Source of the DNA: Candidatus Binatia bacterium
GTDB taxonomy: Bacteria; Desulfobacterota; Binatia; Bin18
Direction: 5' to 3'
DNA: 64,000 nt
Assembly: GCA_951812575.1 (NCBI GenBank)
Contig: OX638322.1
Location: 1,363,925 to 1,427,924, forward strand
Part shown: one piece after another, positions 42,826 to 51,702 of the stretch
How the letters are laid out: every line of letters begins with the position of its first letter
How positions within the stretch are numbered: position 1 is the first letter of the stretch
Notes under the pieces: model-generated
Seen by the model: the letters and a program-made list of their open reading frames with translations, nothing else
Database searches by the model: none
What the model was told of the DNA's origin: nothing
Position numbers and translations under genes: made by a program

Positions 42826-43089
42826 TCAACAGATATTGTTCTCGTACAAATCTGCGATGGGAAAGCACAGCCCGTAGTCGTCCCACATCAGGTTTCCATA
42901 CTCTAGGGTAAAGTCGGCAAACTTCTCAGGGTCGAGGTAGGCACGAATCAGAGGGTTATGTGATGTACGGAGAAACGGCTCAAAGTTGATAACTCGTTCA
43001 GCCCCATCGCTAAAGAACATCTTCAGCGTGTAGGCCGACACCTGCTCAACTCGGACTATATCGATTACTTGCCCTTCAGAGAGTTTCAT
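42826..43089 (-). CDS. DUF2442 protein
   Basis: 87 residues. VEQVSAYTLKMFFSDGAERV and FEPFLRTSHNPLIRAYLDPE are typical of DUF2442. Its ATG overlaps the stop of the upstream DUF4160 gene as ATGA, so translation is coupled. The DUF4160-DUF2442 pair looks like a toxin-antitoxin-type module, though neither has a proven biochemical role here. Confidence 0.85.
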   Translation of the reverse strand: MKLSEGQVIDIVRVEQVSAYTLKMFFSDGAERVINFEPFLRTSHNPLIRAYLDPEKFADFTLEYGNLMWDDYGLCFPIADLYENNIC

Positions 43090-43391
43090 CTGATCCTCTG
43101 AGTAATCGTCCGCGCTGTGATCGGCTTGTGAAGAACGAAATAATCTATCCATTTCTGCACTATCTCCTCTGCATACCGCTCAATCACGGTCTGGAAGTTC
43201 TTCAACTCCGCTTTGCTCAGCGGCCTTCTTCCCTTCACCGAGGAATACACAACCTGGACCACTTTGCCGTTTTCTACGATGATCTCAGCTTTACTTTCCC
43301 GACCTTGACATTGGCCATGCACGTGAATCGGCTCATGCTCGTTTGAGTAAAACAAGACAATAATTCCAAAATACTCATAGAGCTTGGGCAT
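43086..43391 (-). CDS. DUF4160 protein
   Basis: 101 residues. MPKLYEYFGIIVLFYSNEHE and PIHVHGQCQGRESKAEI give the characteristic His pattern (EPIHVH) of DUF4160. Paired with DUF2442 through a 4-bp overlap. Cytosolic, no signal. Upstream is the decayed duplication region. Confidence 0.85.
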   Translation of the reverse strand: MPKLYEYFGIIVLFYSNEHEPIHVHGQCQGRESKAEIIVENGKVVQVVYSSVKGRRPLSKAELKNFQTVIERYAEEIVQKWIDYFVLHKPITARTITQRIR

Positions 43392-43444
43392 CTGCTAAAG
43401 ATTTTGCCAGTAGGTCAGCGTAGCTGCAAGGCGTTTTCATGTCG

Positions 43445-43560
43445 TCTATACAGAGCCCACTATTTGTCATGAACATTCGCTTCACCCAAACCGCATCACG
43501 GTCTCCGGGCTATGGGCTACGACCGAGACAATCTGCCAGCGGTTGTCTGTTTTACGCAGC
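43445..43560 (-). pseudogene. Remnant of a SnoaL gene 3' end (copy of 45868-45993)
   Basis: Encodes LRKTDNRWQIVSVVAHSPETV followed by stop, nearly identical to the end of the intact SnoaL gene (LRKTDDRWQIVSVVAHSPET). The match continues past the stop into the start of the adjacent methyltransferase (GTGGGCTCTG). The rest is missing or scrambled. A short piece AACGGTTCGGTT (43609-43620) also matches the end of the methyltransferase at 45119, so this is debris from a local duplication. Confidence 0.8.
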
Positions 43561-43663
43561 CCGTGCCCGCGTATCTGTTGACATCGTTGTCTCTCAGGGA
43601 GGCTAACGGTTCGGTTCATTTGCGTCCGCGTAGCGGATGTCGATTGCAGCCGTTCGTTATCTC

Positions 43664-43813
43664 TCATGGTTCAATCCTCTTGAAGTAAACCAACTCTGGA
43701 TCGCCTTCGTCGAGGTTTTCGATAATCCCAATGCGTTGATACCGGAGCTTGTCCAGGAGAGCTTGCATTGGTTTGTTTGATTCACTGCGGGAACATGGCA
43801 AGCTCAGACGGAC
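43664..43813 (-). pseudogene. GNAT acetyltransferase C-terminal remnant
   Basis: Open minus-strand stretch encoding SRSESNKPMQALLDKLRYQ and then GIIENLDEGDPELVYFKR, a typical GNAT C-terminus, ending at TGA 43664-43666. A stop lies directly upstream of the segment, so the acetyl-CoA-binding half is missing. It overlaps the next small frame as ATGA. It lies directly behind the intact GNAT gene at 43819 but is not its copy. Confidence 0.7.
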
Positions 43814-43818
43814 TCACT

Positions 43819-44289
43819 CTACGCTACACTCTTTGTCATGACGATACACCGGATCTCTACCCCCGGCTCGAGTTGGTGCTTGGCTTCTCGCTGGGGCTCG
43901 AAGCCCGCCGCTTTGTAGAACGGCACTGCGTTCAATGAAGCATCGAGTCGGAGTACCTCCACTCCCTGCACCCTCGCTCGCTCCTCCAGTGTGCATAATA
44001 GCTGAGTCCCAATCCCTTGCCTGACTACCCTGGGGAGGACGTAAATCGCTTCGACCTCGCCACTGGACAGGTAGAGTTGCCCAAACCCGACAATCGTCCC
44101 GTTGTCTTCGGCCACAAAAAGCTCGCGTGACTGAATGACCATTTGGTAGCTGGAGGGCTGGAGGCGTCCTGCCCACGCCTCGATTTCTTCTGGTGCGTAA
44201 TGACTCTTGCAAGTCTCACGAATCGCTTGGGTATGGACGTACCAGATCCCTTTGCCATCTGTCTGTTGAGCCCTACGAATCGTATACAT
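43819..44289 (-). CDS. GNAT acetyltransferase
   Basis: 156 residues. Core GFGQLYLSSGEVEAIYVLPR then VVRQGIGTQLLCTLEERAR, the acetyl-CoA loop being RQGIGT, and a final VPFYKAAGFEPQREAKHQL. A small-molecule or peptide N-acetyltransferase; substrate unknown. MYTIRRAQQTDG is a typical start. Confidence 0.9.
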   Translation of the reverse strand: MYTIRRAQQTDGKGIWYVHTQAIRETCKSHYAPEEIEAWAGRLQPSSYQMVIQSRELFVAEDNGTIVGFGQLYLSSGEVEAIYVLPRVVRQGIGTQLLCTLEERARVQGVEVLRLDASLNAVPFYKAAGFEPQREAKHQLEPGVEIRCIVMTKSVA

Positions 44290-44376
44290 GCCTATGATCT
44301 CGCTCTTCTTCTCATTCGTTCACATCGCTCTTTCAGCCACCTTCCTTCAAGGCTCGGCAGAGAAGTTGTGCGGGGC

Positions 44377-45063
44377 TCAATTGGGGGAGCGCAGCGGTTC
44401 GACCTCTTTTCGCAAATGGAAAATGGCGACTTGGTAGCGTCCCTTTACCACCGCGAAGGATTCTGGAGTCAGATAGTCCTTAATCCTGTCATCAACAGGG
44501 ATTTGTCTAAACGTAGCCAATGTTAGCCCTGCTTGGGTTATGGCCTCGAAGTAATCGCAAAAACGGTGTGGATAGATATCAGCCTCTTGGGAGAGGATGA
44601 AGGAAGGAGTATACGATAGATCATAGTTCTCCCAATTCATGTCTGGGTGGGCGACAGAAAATGTGATGGTACCGTCAGGCCTGAGAGTCCGGGCGAATTC
44701 TTTCAATGTGGGGCCAAGGTCGGCAAGATGTTTGAGGGTCTGTGCGCAATTGATTTTGTCAAATGTTCCTTCAGCAAATGGTAGCGGTTTAGTCAGATTT
44801 ACACGGTGAAATTCGATATCGGGCAACGCCTTCCGAGCAATGGCCAGCATTGCGTCCGAGAAATCAACGCCGATCACATAGGCTTGAAGCTCGCGAAATA
44901 GACGACAATATCGTCCCGTACCGCATCCGGCATCGAGGATACGCTCCCCTGCAGAAGGCGCCACCAAGGCTAGAACATCGGCCTCTTCCATTGCCGTCTG
45001 GGGGTTACGATCGGTATCGTAGGTCCTAGCCCACCGGTCATAGGCTTCTTGTGTCCTATTCAC
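44377..45063 (-). CDS. Class I SAM-dependent methyltransferase
   Basis: 228 residues. YDRWARTYD opening, motif I ILDAGCGTGRYCRLF, VIGVDFSDAMLAIAR, motif II FDKINCAQTLKHL, post-motif PDGTITFSVAHPD. Of the UbiE/ubiquinone-like small-molecule type. It lies on the same strand as the other methyltransferase and GNAT genes, in a patch with duplicated debris. Confidence 0.88.
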   Translation of the reverse strand: MNRTQEAYDRWARTYDTDRNPQTAMEEADVLALVAPSAGERILDAGCGTGRYCRLFRELQAYVIGVDFSDAMLAIARKALPDIEFHRVNLTKPLPFAEGTFDKINCAQTLKHLADLGPTLKEFARTLRPDGTITFSVAHPDMNWENYDLSYTPSFILSQEADIYPHRFCDYFEAITQAGLTLATFRQIPVDDRIKDYLTPESFAVVKGRYQVAIFHLRKEVEPLRSPN

Positions 45064-45135
45064 GACCTCTCACTCTATTGTTACACCGAGAGCTGCGAAC
45101 AGAACACATGTGACTCGCAACGGTTCGGTTGCCAT

Positions 45136-45915
45136 TTACGTTCGCTCGGCAACCCATATAAGCTCGCTCCCCGCTGTCACTTCCTCTGACCTGTCAAAAT
45201 CTCCATATACCTTCCACTTCTTAAAGCCGGCAAGTTGAAGAAGGAGCTGGAATTCTTCTTTATAAATCCAACGTAGCTTCATGGGCACGTCATGCGTGCG
45301 GTCGCCCTCCGAGAATCGCCAGAGTATGCGTTGCTCCTGGCGCACGACATCATTTTCTTGTTTGCAGAGAAGCCGAACCGATTCACCTGTCTCTGGATTC
45401 GTAAACCCCTTAATAAACTCAAACTGCTCTGCCGGGCCTGCGTTGGCAAACAGATAGTGTAAGCTCGGGTTAAAGAAGTTCAGGAGGAATTTCCCTCCCT
45501 CTCGAAGATGGTGATAAATGTTTCGTAAGCACTGTATCTGTTCCTCTTGAGACAGCAGGTGTAAGAAAGAGCGCGCTGGAATATAAATCCCGCCAAACTT
45601 CAGATCATAACTGAAATCAACCATATTCTGTCGTGAGACTCTCGCTCGCCCCTCTTGCTGTCCCAATGCGTCAGCCTTACCGAAGAGAGAGTCCAACATT
45701 TCCTGCGATATGTCGAACCCATAAATATCAAAGCCCTCCTGGAGCAGTTCAAGAAAGATCATCCCATTTCCGCACGCCACCTCAAGAACCGGGCCTGCAC
45801 ACTGCTTCAACTCAGCGCGATAGAATGCAAGCTCCTTCTGGTATCGACCTTGATTAAACTGGTCGTATATCAGAGCCCACTGTTTGCTGTGGTAATTCAC
45901 ATTCATTTCACCCAA
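45136..45915 (-). CDS. Class I SAM-dependent methyltransferase
   Basis: 259 residues. Motif I VLEVACGNGMIFLELL, IYGFDISQEMLDSL, motif II FGGIYIPARSFLHLL, GGKFLLNFFNPSLHY. A start at the internal ATG 45906 is also possible. Its 5' end overlaps the stop of the SnoaL gene by 8 bp. A fragment of its start (SKQWAL coding DNA) recurs at 43445, part of the decayed duplication. Confidence 0.85.
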   Translation of the reverse strand: MGEMNVNYHSKQWALIYDQFNQGRYQKELAFYRAELKQCAGPVLEVACGNGMIFLELLQEGFDIYGFDISQEMLDSLFGKADALGQQEGRARVSRQNMVDFSYDLKFGGIYIPARSFLHLLSQEEQIQCLRNIYHHLREGGKFLLNFFNPSLHYLFANAGPAEQFEFIKGFTNPETGESVRLLCKQENDVVRQEQRILWRFSEGDRTHDVPMKLRWIYKEEFQLLLQLAGFKKWKVYGDFDRSEEVTAGSELIWVAERT

Positions 45916-46321
45916 ACTGCACCACGGTCTCCGGGCTGTGCGCTACAACAGAGACAATCTGCCAGCGGTCGTCGGTCTTGCGCAGGGTGTAGGTTGCTCC
46001 CAAGCGTTCCAGTTCTTCGCCGGTTTTGGTGTAGCGCACGGCGAGGCCGCTGAGGAGCGCGATACGATCCGTCATCCCTTTGATCTGAATGTTCGTGACT
46101 TCGCTTCGCCCATAATTCCGGCCTTTGAGGTCTTGGATAATCTGCGCAAAGAGCTTTTCAATCTCCGCTTCGCTTGAAAGCAGGGTCACGCCTTGGTCCG
46201 CGATAAACAAACAGGGCGCGCGATAGAACGGCACCATTGCCTTAGCCTCACCCGAATGAAACGTATCCAGATAGCTCGCGTAGAATTGTTGAATGTCCTC
46301 GTGTTGATTTGTCATTGTCAT
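45908..46321 (-). CDS. SnoaL-like / NTF2-fold protein
   Basis: 137 residues. DIQQFYASYLDTFHSGEAKA, APCLFIADQGVTLLSS, and the ending LRKTDDRWQIVSVVAHSPET. A small NTF2-fold protein. ATG 46321 has AAGGAG close upstream; ATG 46315 has better spacing and would drop two residues. Divergent from the molybdenum-hydroxylase operon. A copy of its 3' end lies at 43482. Confidence 0.8.
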   Translation of the reverse strand: MTMTNQHEDIQQFYASYLDTFHSGEAKAMVPFYRAPCLFIADQGVTLLSSEAEIEKLFAQIIQDLKGRNYGRSEVTNIQIKGMTDRIALLSGLAVRYTKTGEELERLGATYTLRKTDDRWQIVSVVAHSPETVVQFG

Positions 46322-46391
46322 AGGACTCCTTTCTGTATGTAATGTTGCACCCTTTACCACCTGCACCGAGCCGGATACAAGCCAGAGCAGA

Positions 46392-47267
46392 ATGAAGCCG
46401 CCGCCGTTTGCCTATCACGCGCCGACGCAGCTTGACGAAGCGCTCGCTCTTCTGGAGCGCTATGGAGACGACGCAAAAGTATTGGCTGGCGGGCAAAGTC
46501 TAATGCCGCTGCTGAATTTCCGGCTGAGCTACCCGTCCGCCCTCATCGATATCAATCACGTGGCGGAGCTGTCGTATCTGCGGCAAGAGAACGGACAGGT
46601 CTGCATTGGCGCGTTGACCCGCCAGAGAGCGATTGAATTTTCGGAACTGGTGCGCCGCCAGCTTCCGCTGTTGTATGAGGCGACCATGTTGGTCGGTCAT
46701 CTGCCCATCCGTACACGCGGCACCATCGGCGGCAGCCTGGCCCATGCCGACCCCGCGGCGGAATATCCCGCTGTCGCATTGGTTTTAGACGCTGACTTGG
46801 TTCTTCAGAGTCCAGAGGGACAGCGACGTGTCTCTGCCGAAGAGTTTTTTGTGAGCTATCTGACAACCGCCCTCGCGCCGAACGAAGTCGTTACCGAAAT
46901 TCGCTTTTCACCTACTCCACCGACGAGCGGCTGGGCGTTTGAAGAAGTTGCCCGGCGGCACGGAGATTTTGCCCTTGCTGGCGTTGCTGGCGTGATTGAT
47001 GCGGATGGCGAACAGTGTCGGACCGCACGTCTGGCTGCCGCTGGAGTCGGGCCAACCCCAATCCGCCTGCGTGCGGCAGAGGATATTCTGGTGCACGCAG
47101 GCGTCACTGAACAGAGCATTCAGCGCGCCGCGGCCAAGGCAGCCGAACTCGTCGAACCCGATAGCGATATTCATGCCTCCGCCGATTTTCGGCGGCATCT
47201 AACTGAGGTGCTGACCCGTCGGGCGATTCAGCGGGCACTCGAGCGCGACCAGGAGCGCAGGGCATGA
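46392..47267 (+). CDS. CO dehydrogenase-type FAD subunit (CoxM-like)
   Basis: 291 residues. FAD-binding subunit of a molybdenum hydroxylase: VLAGGQSLMPLLNFRL and TRGTIGGSLAHADPAAEYPA are the two FAD motifs of the xanthine-dehydrogenase/CODH family. Passes electrons from the FeS subunit onward. Its stop overlaps the next start by 4 bp (ATGA-type), so M and S are coupled. Confidence 0.9.
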   Translation: MKPPPFAYHAPTQLDEALALLERYGDDAKVLAGGQSLMPLLNFRLSYPSALIDINHVAELSYLRQENGQVCIGALTRQRAIEFSELVRRQLPLLYEATMLVGHLPIRTRGTIGGSLAHADPAAEYPAVALVLDADLVLQSPEGQRRVSAEEFFVSYLTTALAPNEVVTEIRFSPTPPTSGWAFEEVARRHGDFALAGVAGVIDADGEQCRTARLAAAGVGPTPIRLRAAEDILVHAGVTEQSIQRAAAKAAELVEPDSDIHASADFRRHLTEVLTRRAIQRALERDQERRA

Positions 47268-47806
47268 GCGAGCCGAACGGGCACAGCCAAGCCAGACCGA
47301 TCACGCTCCGCGTCAACGGTACGGAGCACCGGGGGCAGGTGGAGCCGCGCAAACTGTTGGTTGATTTTCTGCGTGAAGACCTGGGCCTGACCGGCTCTCA
47401 TGTCGGCTGTGAGCACGGTATCTGCGGGGCGTGCACGATTCTCATCAATGGCGAAGCTGCCCGCTCGTGTCTGATGCTGGCCGTTCAGGCCGATGGCGCG
47501 GAACTGATGACCGTTGAGGGCTTGGCCCCCCAAGCGGGCGGCCCGCCCGCGCTCCCAGGAAAGACTGGTCAACTCCATCCCCTGCAAACCGCCTTTTGGG
47601 AACACCACGGACTCCAGTGCGGGTTCTGTACGCCGGGGATGCTCATGACCGCGTACGATCTGCTCCAGACAAACGCGACGCCGAGCGAGGCAGAAATCCG
47701 TGCGGGCTTATCCGCGGTGCTGTGTCGCTGTACGGGCTATCAGGGGATTGTTGAGGCTGTTCAGGCCGCGGCGGAGACGCTCAGGGCTCGGGGAGGAGAT
47801 CAGTGA
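47264..47806 (+). CDS. CO dehydrogenase-type [2Fe-2S] subunit (CoxS-like)
   Basis: 180 residues, N-terminus slightly longer than the family's ~160. Plant-type 2Fe-2S cysteines in CEHGICGACTILINGEAARSC and the second cluster in CGFCTPG... and CRCTGYQ. Accepts electrons from the molybdenum centre. The end is followed by an 81-bp gap with a hairpin before the large subunit. Confidence 0.92.
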   Translation: MSEPNGHSQARPITLRVNGTEHRGQVEPRKLLVDFLREDLGLTGSHVGCEHGICGACTILINGEAARSCLMLAVQADGAELMTVEGLAPQAGGPPALPGKTGQLHPLQTAFWEHHGLQCGFCTPGMLMTAYDLLQTNATPSEAEIRAGLSAVLCRCTGYQGIVEAVQAAAETLRARGGDQ

Positions 47807-47845
47807 AGATGGGGCAGGACAGGAAACCCACCCCGGCCCTACGCG

Positions 47846-47864
47846 CCACCCCTCCGAGGAGGGG
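47846..47864. repeat. Hairpin between small and large subunit genes
   Basis: CCCCTC (47849-47854) / GAGGGG (47859-47864), loop CGAG. The 15-mer CCACCCCTCCGAGGA here recurs exactly at 27128-27142 in the MITE-like element, so it may be a mobile fragment. It could cause a drop in transcript level between S and L. Confidence 0.6.
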
Positions 47865-47887
47865 ATGTGTTGAGTTGAGGAAGTAGA

Positions 47888-50251
47888 GTGGAAGAGTTGA
47901 CTCCAAAATTCGTTGGCGCGCGGGTGAAGCGGCGGGAAGATCAACGGCTGCTGACCGGCCAGGGCGCGTATGTGGATGATCATCGTCCGCCGGGCCTGCT
48001 CCAGGCCGCCTTTCTGCGCAGCCCGTATGCGCACGCGCGGATTACCCAACTTGATACTTCAGCAGCCCAGACGCGTGAGGGCGTTATCGCCGTCCTCACA
48101 GGAAAAGACCTTGTTCCCTTGGTCAAACCGGTCCGTGCTGCCTCAAAAATGCGGGAGTACAAAGAGACCAGCTTCCCGCCGTTGGCGGTTGACAAGGTGC
48201 GCTATGTCGGCGAAGCGCTCGCCGTGGTTATCGCCGAAAATCGCTATCTCGCCGAAGACGCACTTGAAGGGATTCGTGTTGAATACGACCCGCTGCCGAC
48301 CGTGGCCAACGCGCGGGACGCGGCCCAGCCGGAGGCGCCCGTGCTGCATGACGAAGCCGGGAGTAATGTCCTCTTGTCACGCGAGTTTGCCCGTGGCGAC
48401 GTGGATGCGGCACTCGCCGGTGCAGCTGTGCGGGTACGTGATCGGTTCCGGTTTCGGCGACACGCCACCGTGTGCATGGAAAATCGTGGCTGTCTGGCTG
48501 ACTATCACGCCGGCACGGGGGAGCTGACGCTCCGCTCCGCCACCCAATGTCCGGGTCTGCTCCGGGATGCCTTGGCCGATCTGCTGGACATGCCCGAGCA
48601 CTGTATTCGGGTGGTCGCCGCTGATGTGGGGGGTGGGTTCGGGGCCAAGTCTTCGCTCTATCCCGAAGAGATTGTTCTATGTGCGGTCGCCCGACTGCTG
48701 AAACGACCGGTGAAATGGATCAGCGACCGACAAGAAGACCTCAAGACATCGACGCAGGCCTGGGATGAAATCGTGGATGCCGAACTGGGCCTCCAGGCCG
48801 ACGGCACCATTATTGGTCTCAGGGCAGACGTGACAACGGATATTGGCGCGTACTCCATTTATCCCTGGACGGCCACGGTTGAGCCGATCCAGACCATCAG
48901 CTTTCTGTCCGGCCCATACCGGATGCCACACTATCGGGGCCGCAATCGCGGGGTGGCCACGTGTAAAGCGCCAATGGGACCGTATCGGGGGGTGGGCCGT
49001 CCGATTACGACCTTTGTGCTGGAAAGTTTGATGGATCGGGCCGCGCGCCGGCTGGCCCTGGAGCCGGTCGACCTGCGGCTCAAGAACTATAGCCGGGCCG
49101 ACGAATTTCCGTACAAAACACCGTCCGGCCTGGTGTGGGATCAGGCCAGCCTGACCGAGTGCATGCAGCAGGCGCGGGAGGTGCTGGACCCTGACGCGAC
49201 CGCACAGTGGCGCAGGCAGGCACGCGCCGCGGGACGGTGGGTCGGCGTGGGCTTTGCCACCTATATCGAGCTGACTGGGGTAGGGTCGGCTATTCCCGTC
49301 TCGCCGGGCATGCCGATCGCGACCGGGACGGAGGCCGCCTTCCTACGCGTCGACCCGGCCGGGACCGTCACCGCTACCTTCAGCGTCGCCCCTCAGGGTC
49401 AGGGCCATGAGACCGCGCTGGCCCAGGTGGTGGCGGATGCGCTGGGCGTTTCCTTTGACAGCGTTCGGGTGATCTGCGGCGATACTGCGCTTGCCCCCCA
49501 AGGAACGGGAACCTATGCCAGCCGCAGCGCCGTGTTAGCCGGTGGTGCGGCCATCCGGGCGGGCCAGGCGCTCAAAGAAAAGGCGCTGAAGATTGCCGGC
49601 CACATGATGGAGAGTAATCCGGCCGATCTGGATATTCGAGACGACCAGGTTTTCCTGCGTGACAAGCCGGAGCGACGGCTGCCTTTTCGTGATGTCGCGA
49701 AGACGGCCTATGCCGGTCTGCGGCGGCTGCCCAAAGACGTGGAACCGGGGCTGGAGGTCACACGGTTCTACGATCCGTTCTTTGGGACGGCTTCGAGCGC
49801 CACTCACGTTGCAGTCGTGGAGGTCGATACCGAGACCTACGCCGTCACAATCAAGCGCTATATTGTGGTTGAAGATTGCGGACGGATTATTAACCCACTG
49901 ATCGTTGACGGTCAGGTCCGCGGCGGCGTGGCCCAAGGCATAGGAGCCGCTCTGTATGAAGAAGTGGTGTACGACGACGCAGGGCAACTGCTGACCGGCT
50001 CGTTGGTGGACTACCTCATCCCAACCGCCTCCGAACTCCTGCCCATAGAAGTCCATCACATTGAAACACCCTCCCCGACTACGCTGGGCGGATTTCGCGG
50101 CATGGGAGAAGGCGGCACCATCGGCGCGCCGGCCGCGATTGCCAACGCGGTCTCCGACGCCCTGTCTCACCTGGGCATAGAGATCAACGAGATTCCGATT
50201 ACCCCGGAGAAATTGTTCCGGCTGGTGCGGGCGGCGAAAGGGGCCTCTTGA
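47888..50251 (+). CDS. Molybdenum hydroxylase large subunit (CODH/aldehyde dehydrogenase family)
   Basis: 787 residues, the catalytic Mo-cytosine-dinucleotide subunit. N-terminal ald/xan domain (FVGARVKRREDQRLLTGQGA), then the Mo-binding half. GEGGTIGAPAAIANAVSDAL carries the catalytic Glu. The active-site loop reads PYRGVGR (residues 365-371), like the form II/other-substrate type and unlike the Cys-bearing AYxCSFR of true CO dehydrogenase. So it may oxidise something other than CO. Third gene of an M-S-L operon; no accessory cox genes are in the window. Confidence 0.92.
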   Translation: MEELTPKFVGARVKRREDQRLLTGQGAYVDDHRPPGLLQAAFLRSPYAHARITQLDTSAAQTREGVIAVLTGKDLVPLVKPVRAASKMREYKETSFPPLAVDKVRYVGEALAVVIAENRYLAEDALEGIRVEYDPLPTVANARDAAQPEAPVLHDEAGSNVLLSREFARGDVDAALAGAAVRVRDRFRFRRHATVCMENRGCLADYHAGTGELTLRSATQCPGLLRDALADLLDMPEHCIRVVAADVGGGFGAKSSLYPEEIVLCAVARLLKRPVKWISDRQEDLKTSTQAWDEIVDAELGLQADGTIIGLRADVTTDIGAYSIYPWTATVEPIQTISFLSGPYRMPHYRGRNRGVATCKAPMGPYRGVGRPITTFVLESLMDRAARRLALEPVDLRLKNYSRADEFPYKTPSGLVWDQASLTECMQQAREVLDPDATAQWRRQARAAGRWVGVGFATYIELTGVGSAIPVSPGMPIATGTEAAFLRVDPAGTVTATFSVAPQGQGHETALAQVVADALGVSFDSVRVICGDTALAPQGTGTYASRSAVLAGGAAIRAGQALKEKALKIAGHMMESNPADLDIRDDQVFLRDKPERRLPFRDVAKTAYAGLRRLPKDVEPGLEVTRFYDPFFGTASSATHVAVVEVDTETYAVTIKRYIVVEDCGRIINPLIVDGQVRGGVAQGIGAALYEEVVYDDAGQLLTGSLVDYLIPTASELLPIEVHHIETPSPTTLGGFRGMGEGGTIGAPAAIANAVSDALSHLGIEINEIPITPEKLFRLVRAAKGAS

Positions 50252-50272
50252 AACTCTGCCTTCGACGCTTGC

Positions 50273-50584
50273 TCACGCACGCTCGTGTAATTCCTCTCGA
50301 ACAACCTGCCTGACAGCGTCGAGCACGGATTGTTGTTTGATATGGTCTACGAGAGCCTCATTGATAAGGGTCTGGTAGTTCCCTCCCCCGGCGGCATTGA
50401 CGACGCCCCTGAAATAATCGAGGACCGCGTTGTCTAGGCGAATGGTAATCTTTGTTTTGCCCGCTTGGCTCGCCCGCAGCCTTTTTGCCGTCTGAGGATG
50501 CGCCTTCGATAAGGGCTGCATTGCCCGGAGCTGCGCATCGGTCAGCGGAGGAATTTCGATATCTTTATCCTTCGTATTTCGCAT
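50273..50584 (-). CDS. brnA: BrnA-type antitoxin
   Basis: 103 residues. DIEIPPLTDAQLRAMQPLSK, then the DNA-binding ribbon-helix-helix-like KITIRLDNAVLDYFRGVV and a Glu-rich tail. Antitoxin of the BrnTA type II pair. ATG 50584 lies inside the end of brnT (overlap of about 20 bp); the frame extends to 50611. Usually autorepresses its operon with BrnT. Confidence 0.85.
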   Translation of the reverse strand: MRNTKDKDIEIPPLTDAQLRAMQPLSKAHPQTAKRLRASQAGKTKITIRLDNAVLDYFRGVVNAAGGGNYQTLINEALVDHIKQQSVLDAVRQVVREELHERA

Positions 50585-50849
50585 ATTCTTGCCAATAGAA
50601 TCTCGCTTCATACTTCTCCGCCTTTCGCGCTGAGATCAGATGTAGGCGGTCTTCCTCTATGACATGCACGACAACGAGCACTTGAGCGCCGAGAAGTCCC
50701 ATACTGATAAAGCGCTGTTCGCCATAATCCTCACGAGCGTCTTCAACGGTAGTGACAAAGCCATCAAAAATCAGAACGGCATCAGCAAGCGCGACACCGT
50801 GTTTCGCCAAGTTCTGAGAGGCCTTATGCGGATCCCAGGTAAAATCCAC
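50565..50849 (-). CDS. brnT: BrnT-type ribonuclease toxin
   Basis: 94 residues. FTWDPHKASQNLAKHGVALADA is the BrnT signature, followed by YGEQRFISMGLLGAQVLVVVH and RLHLISARKAEKYEARFY with the conserved Arg-Lys/Glu residues. Type II toxin, a RelE-fold RNase. Overlaps brnA, the usual toxin-first order. Confidence 0.9.
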   Translation of the reverse strand: MDFTWDPHKASQNLAKHGVALADAVLIFDGFVTTVEDAREDYGEQRFISMGLLGAQVLVVVHVIEEDRLHLISARKAEKYEARFYWQEYAKYEG

Positions 50850-50923
50850 TTTTTAAGAGTATGGCTATTTGTCCATACATTCAAGAGGGGGAAGGAATGC
50901 CTCTTCAATCGTCCGGGAAAGCC

Positions 50924-51682
50924 TCACATTCGTAAATACGAAGCGCCATTCACATCGACAATAGTCCCGGTTGCAAAATTTGCCTCGCCCGAGGCGAGAA
51001 AGGCGACTATGGCAGCGACCTCTTCCGGCTTGCCCACTCGGCCGAGTGGGCTCTGCTGGCGAATGGCTTCGCCCCGAGGGCTGGCAAGAATGGACGCGGA
51101 CATATCGGTTTCCACAAAACCTGGCGCAACAACGTACACAAAGATGTTATGCGGAGCGAAGGCTTGGGCCAGCGATTGGCTCATGGCATTGAGGGCGGCC
51201 TTACTCGCCGCGTAGGCCGGTGCTTTGGGTGTTCCCCGAAAAGCGCCCCGGGAGGAGATATTCACTATTTGCCCGCCGCTGTGCTCTGCCATATGCCGTG
51301 CGGCCCAGAACATCACATTGGCCGGGCCGACCAGGTTGGTGTCGAGCGAGCGCTGCCACACGTCGTTCCACACTTCGTAGTCAACACGAAGCGGCGGCTG
51401 CCACTCGTTGATGGCGGCGTTGTTCACAACTATCTGGAGTCTGCCCATTTGGCTGAGCACCGCAGCCATCAGCGCTTCCACGGCCTGTGCGTCGGCAAGG
51501 TCGGCTTGAAAGACCTGATGCGCGCCGTCAGGTAAGGTCGCCAGGGTGTGCTTAGCCGCTTCCTGGTTTTGATTGTAGTGAATGGCTATATGCGCCCCTT
51601 CTTGGGCCAGTTTGAGCGCAACGGCTCGACCGATACCTCGTGACGCGCCGGTCACGAGTGCTACTTTCTCTGATAGGGCCAT
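50924..51682 (-). CDS. SDR oxidoreductase (3-oxoacyl-ACP reductase-like)
   Basis: 252 residues. TGASRGIG near residue 12, NNAAI, catalytic Ser in ISSRGAFRG, YAASK motif at residues ~155-159. FabG-like, but the substrate is open. It is likely in one transcript with the SsuD-like monooxygenase that lies 20 bp upstream. Confidence 0.92.
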   Translation of the reverse strand: MALSEKVALVTGASRGIGRAVALKLAQEGAHIAIHYNQNQEAAKHTLATLPDGAHQVFQADLADAQAVEALMAAVLSQMGRLQIVVNNAAINEWQPPLRVDYEVWNDVWQRSLDTNLVGPANVMFWAARHMAEHSGGQIVNISSRGAFRGTPKAPAYAASKAALNAMSQSLAQAFAPHNIFVYVVAPGFVETDMSASILASPRGEAIRQQSPLGRVGKPEEVAAIVAFLASGEANFATGTIVDVNGASYLRM

Positions 51683-51702
51683 ACGCCTCTCTCCTTCCTG
51701 TG

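Noticed and set aside
43603..43666. Imperfect palindrome with TAAC...GTTA ends resembling an integron attC site
   Set aside because: Core sites do not fit the consensus, no integrase is present, and the bases are explained by remnants of a duplicated methyltransferase end.
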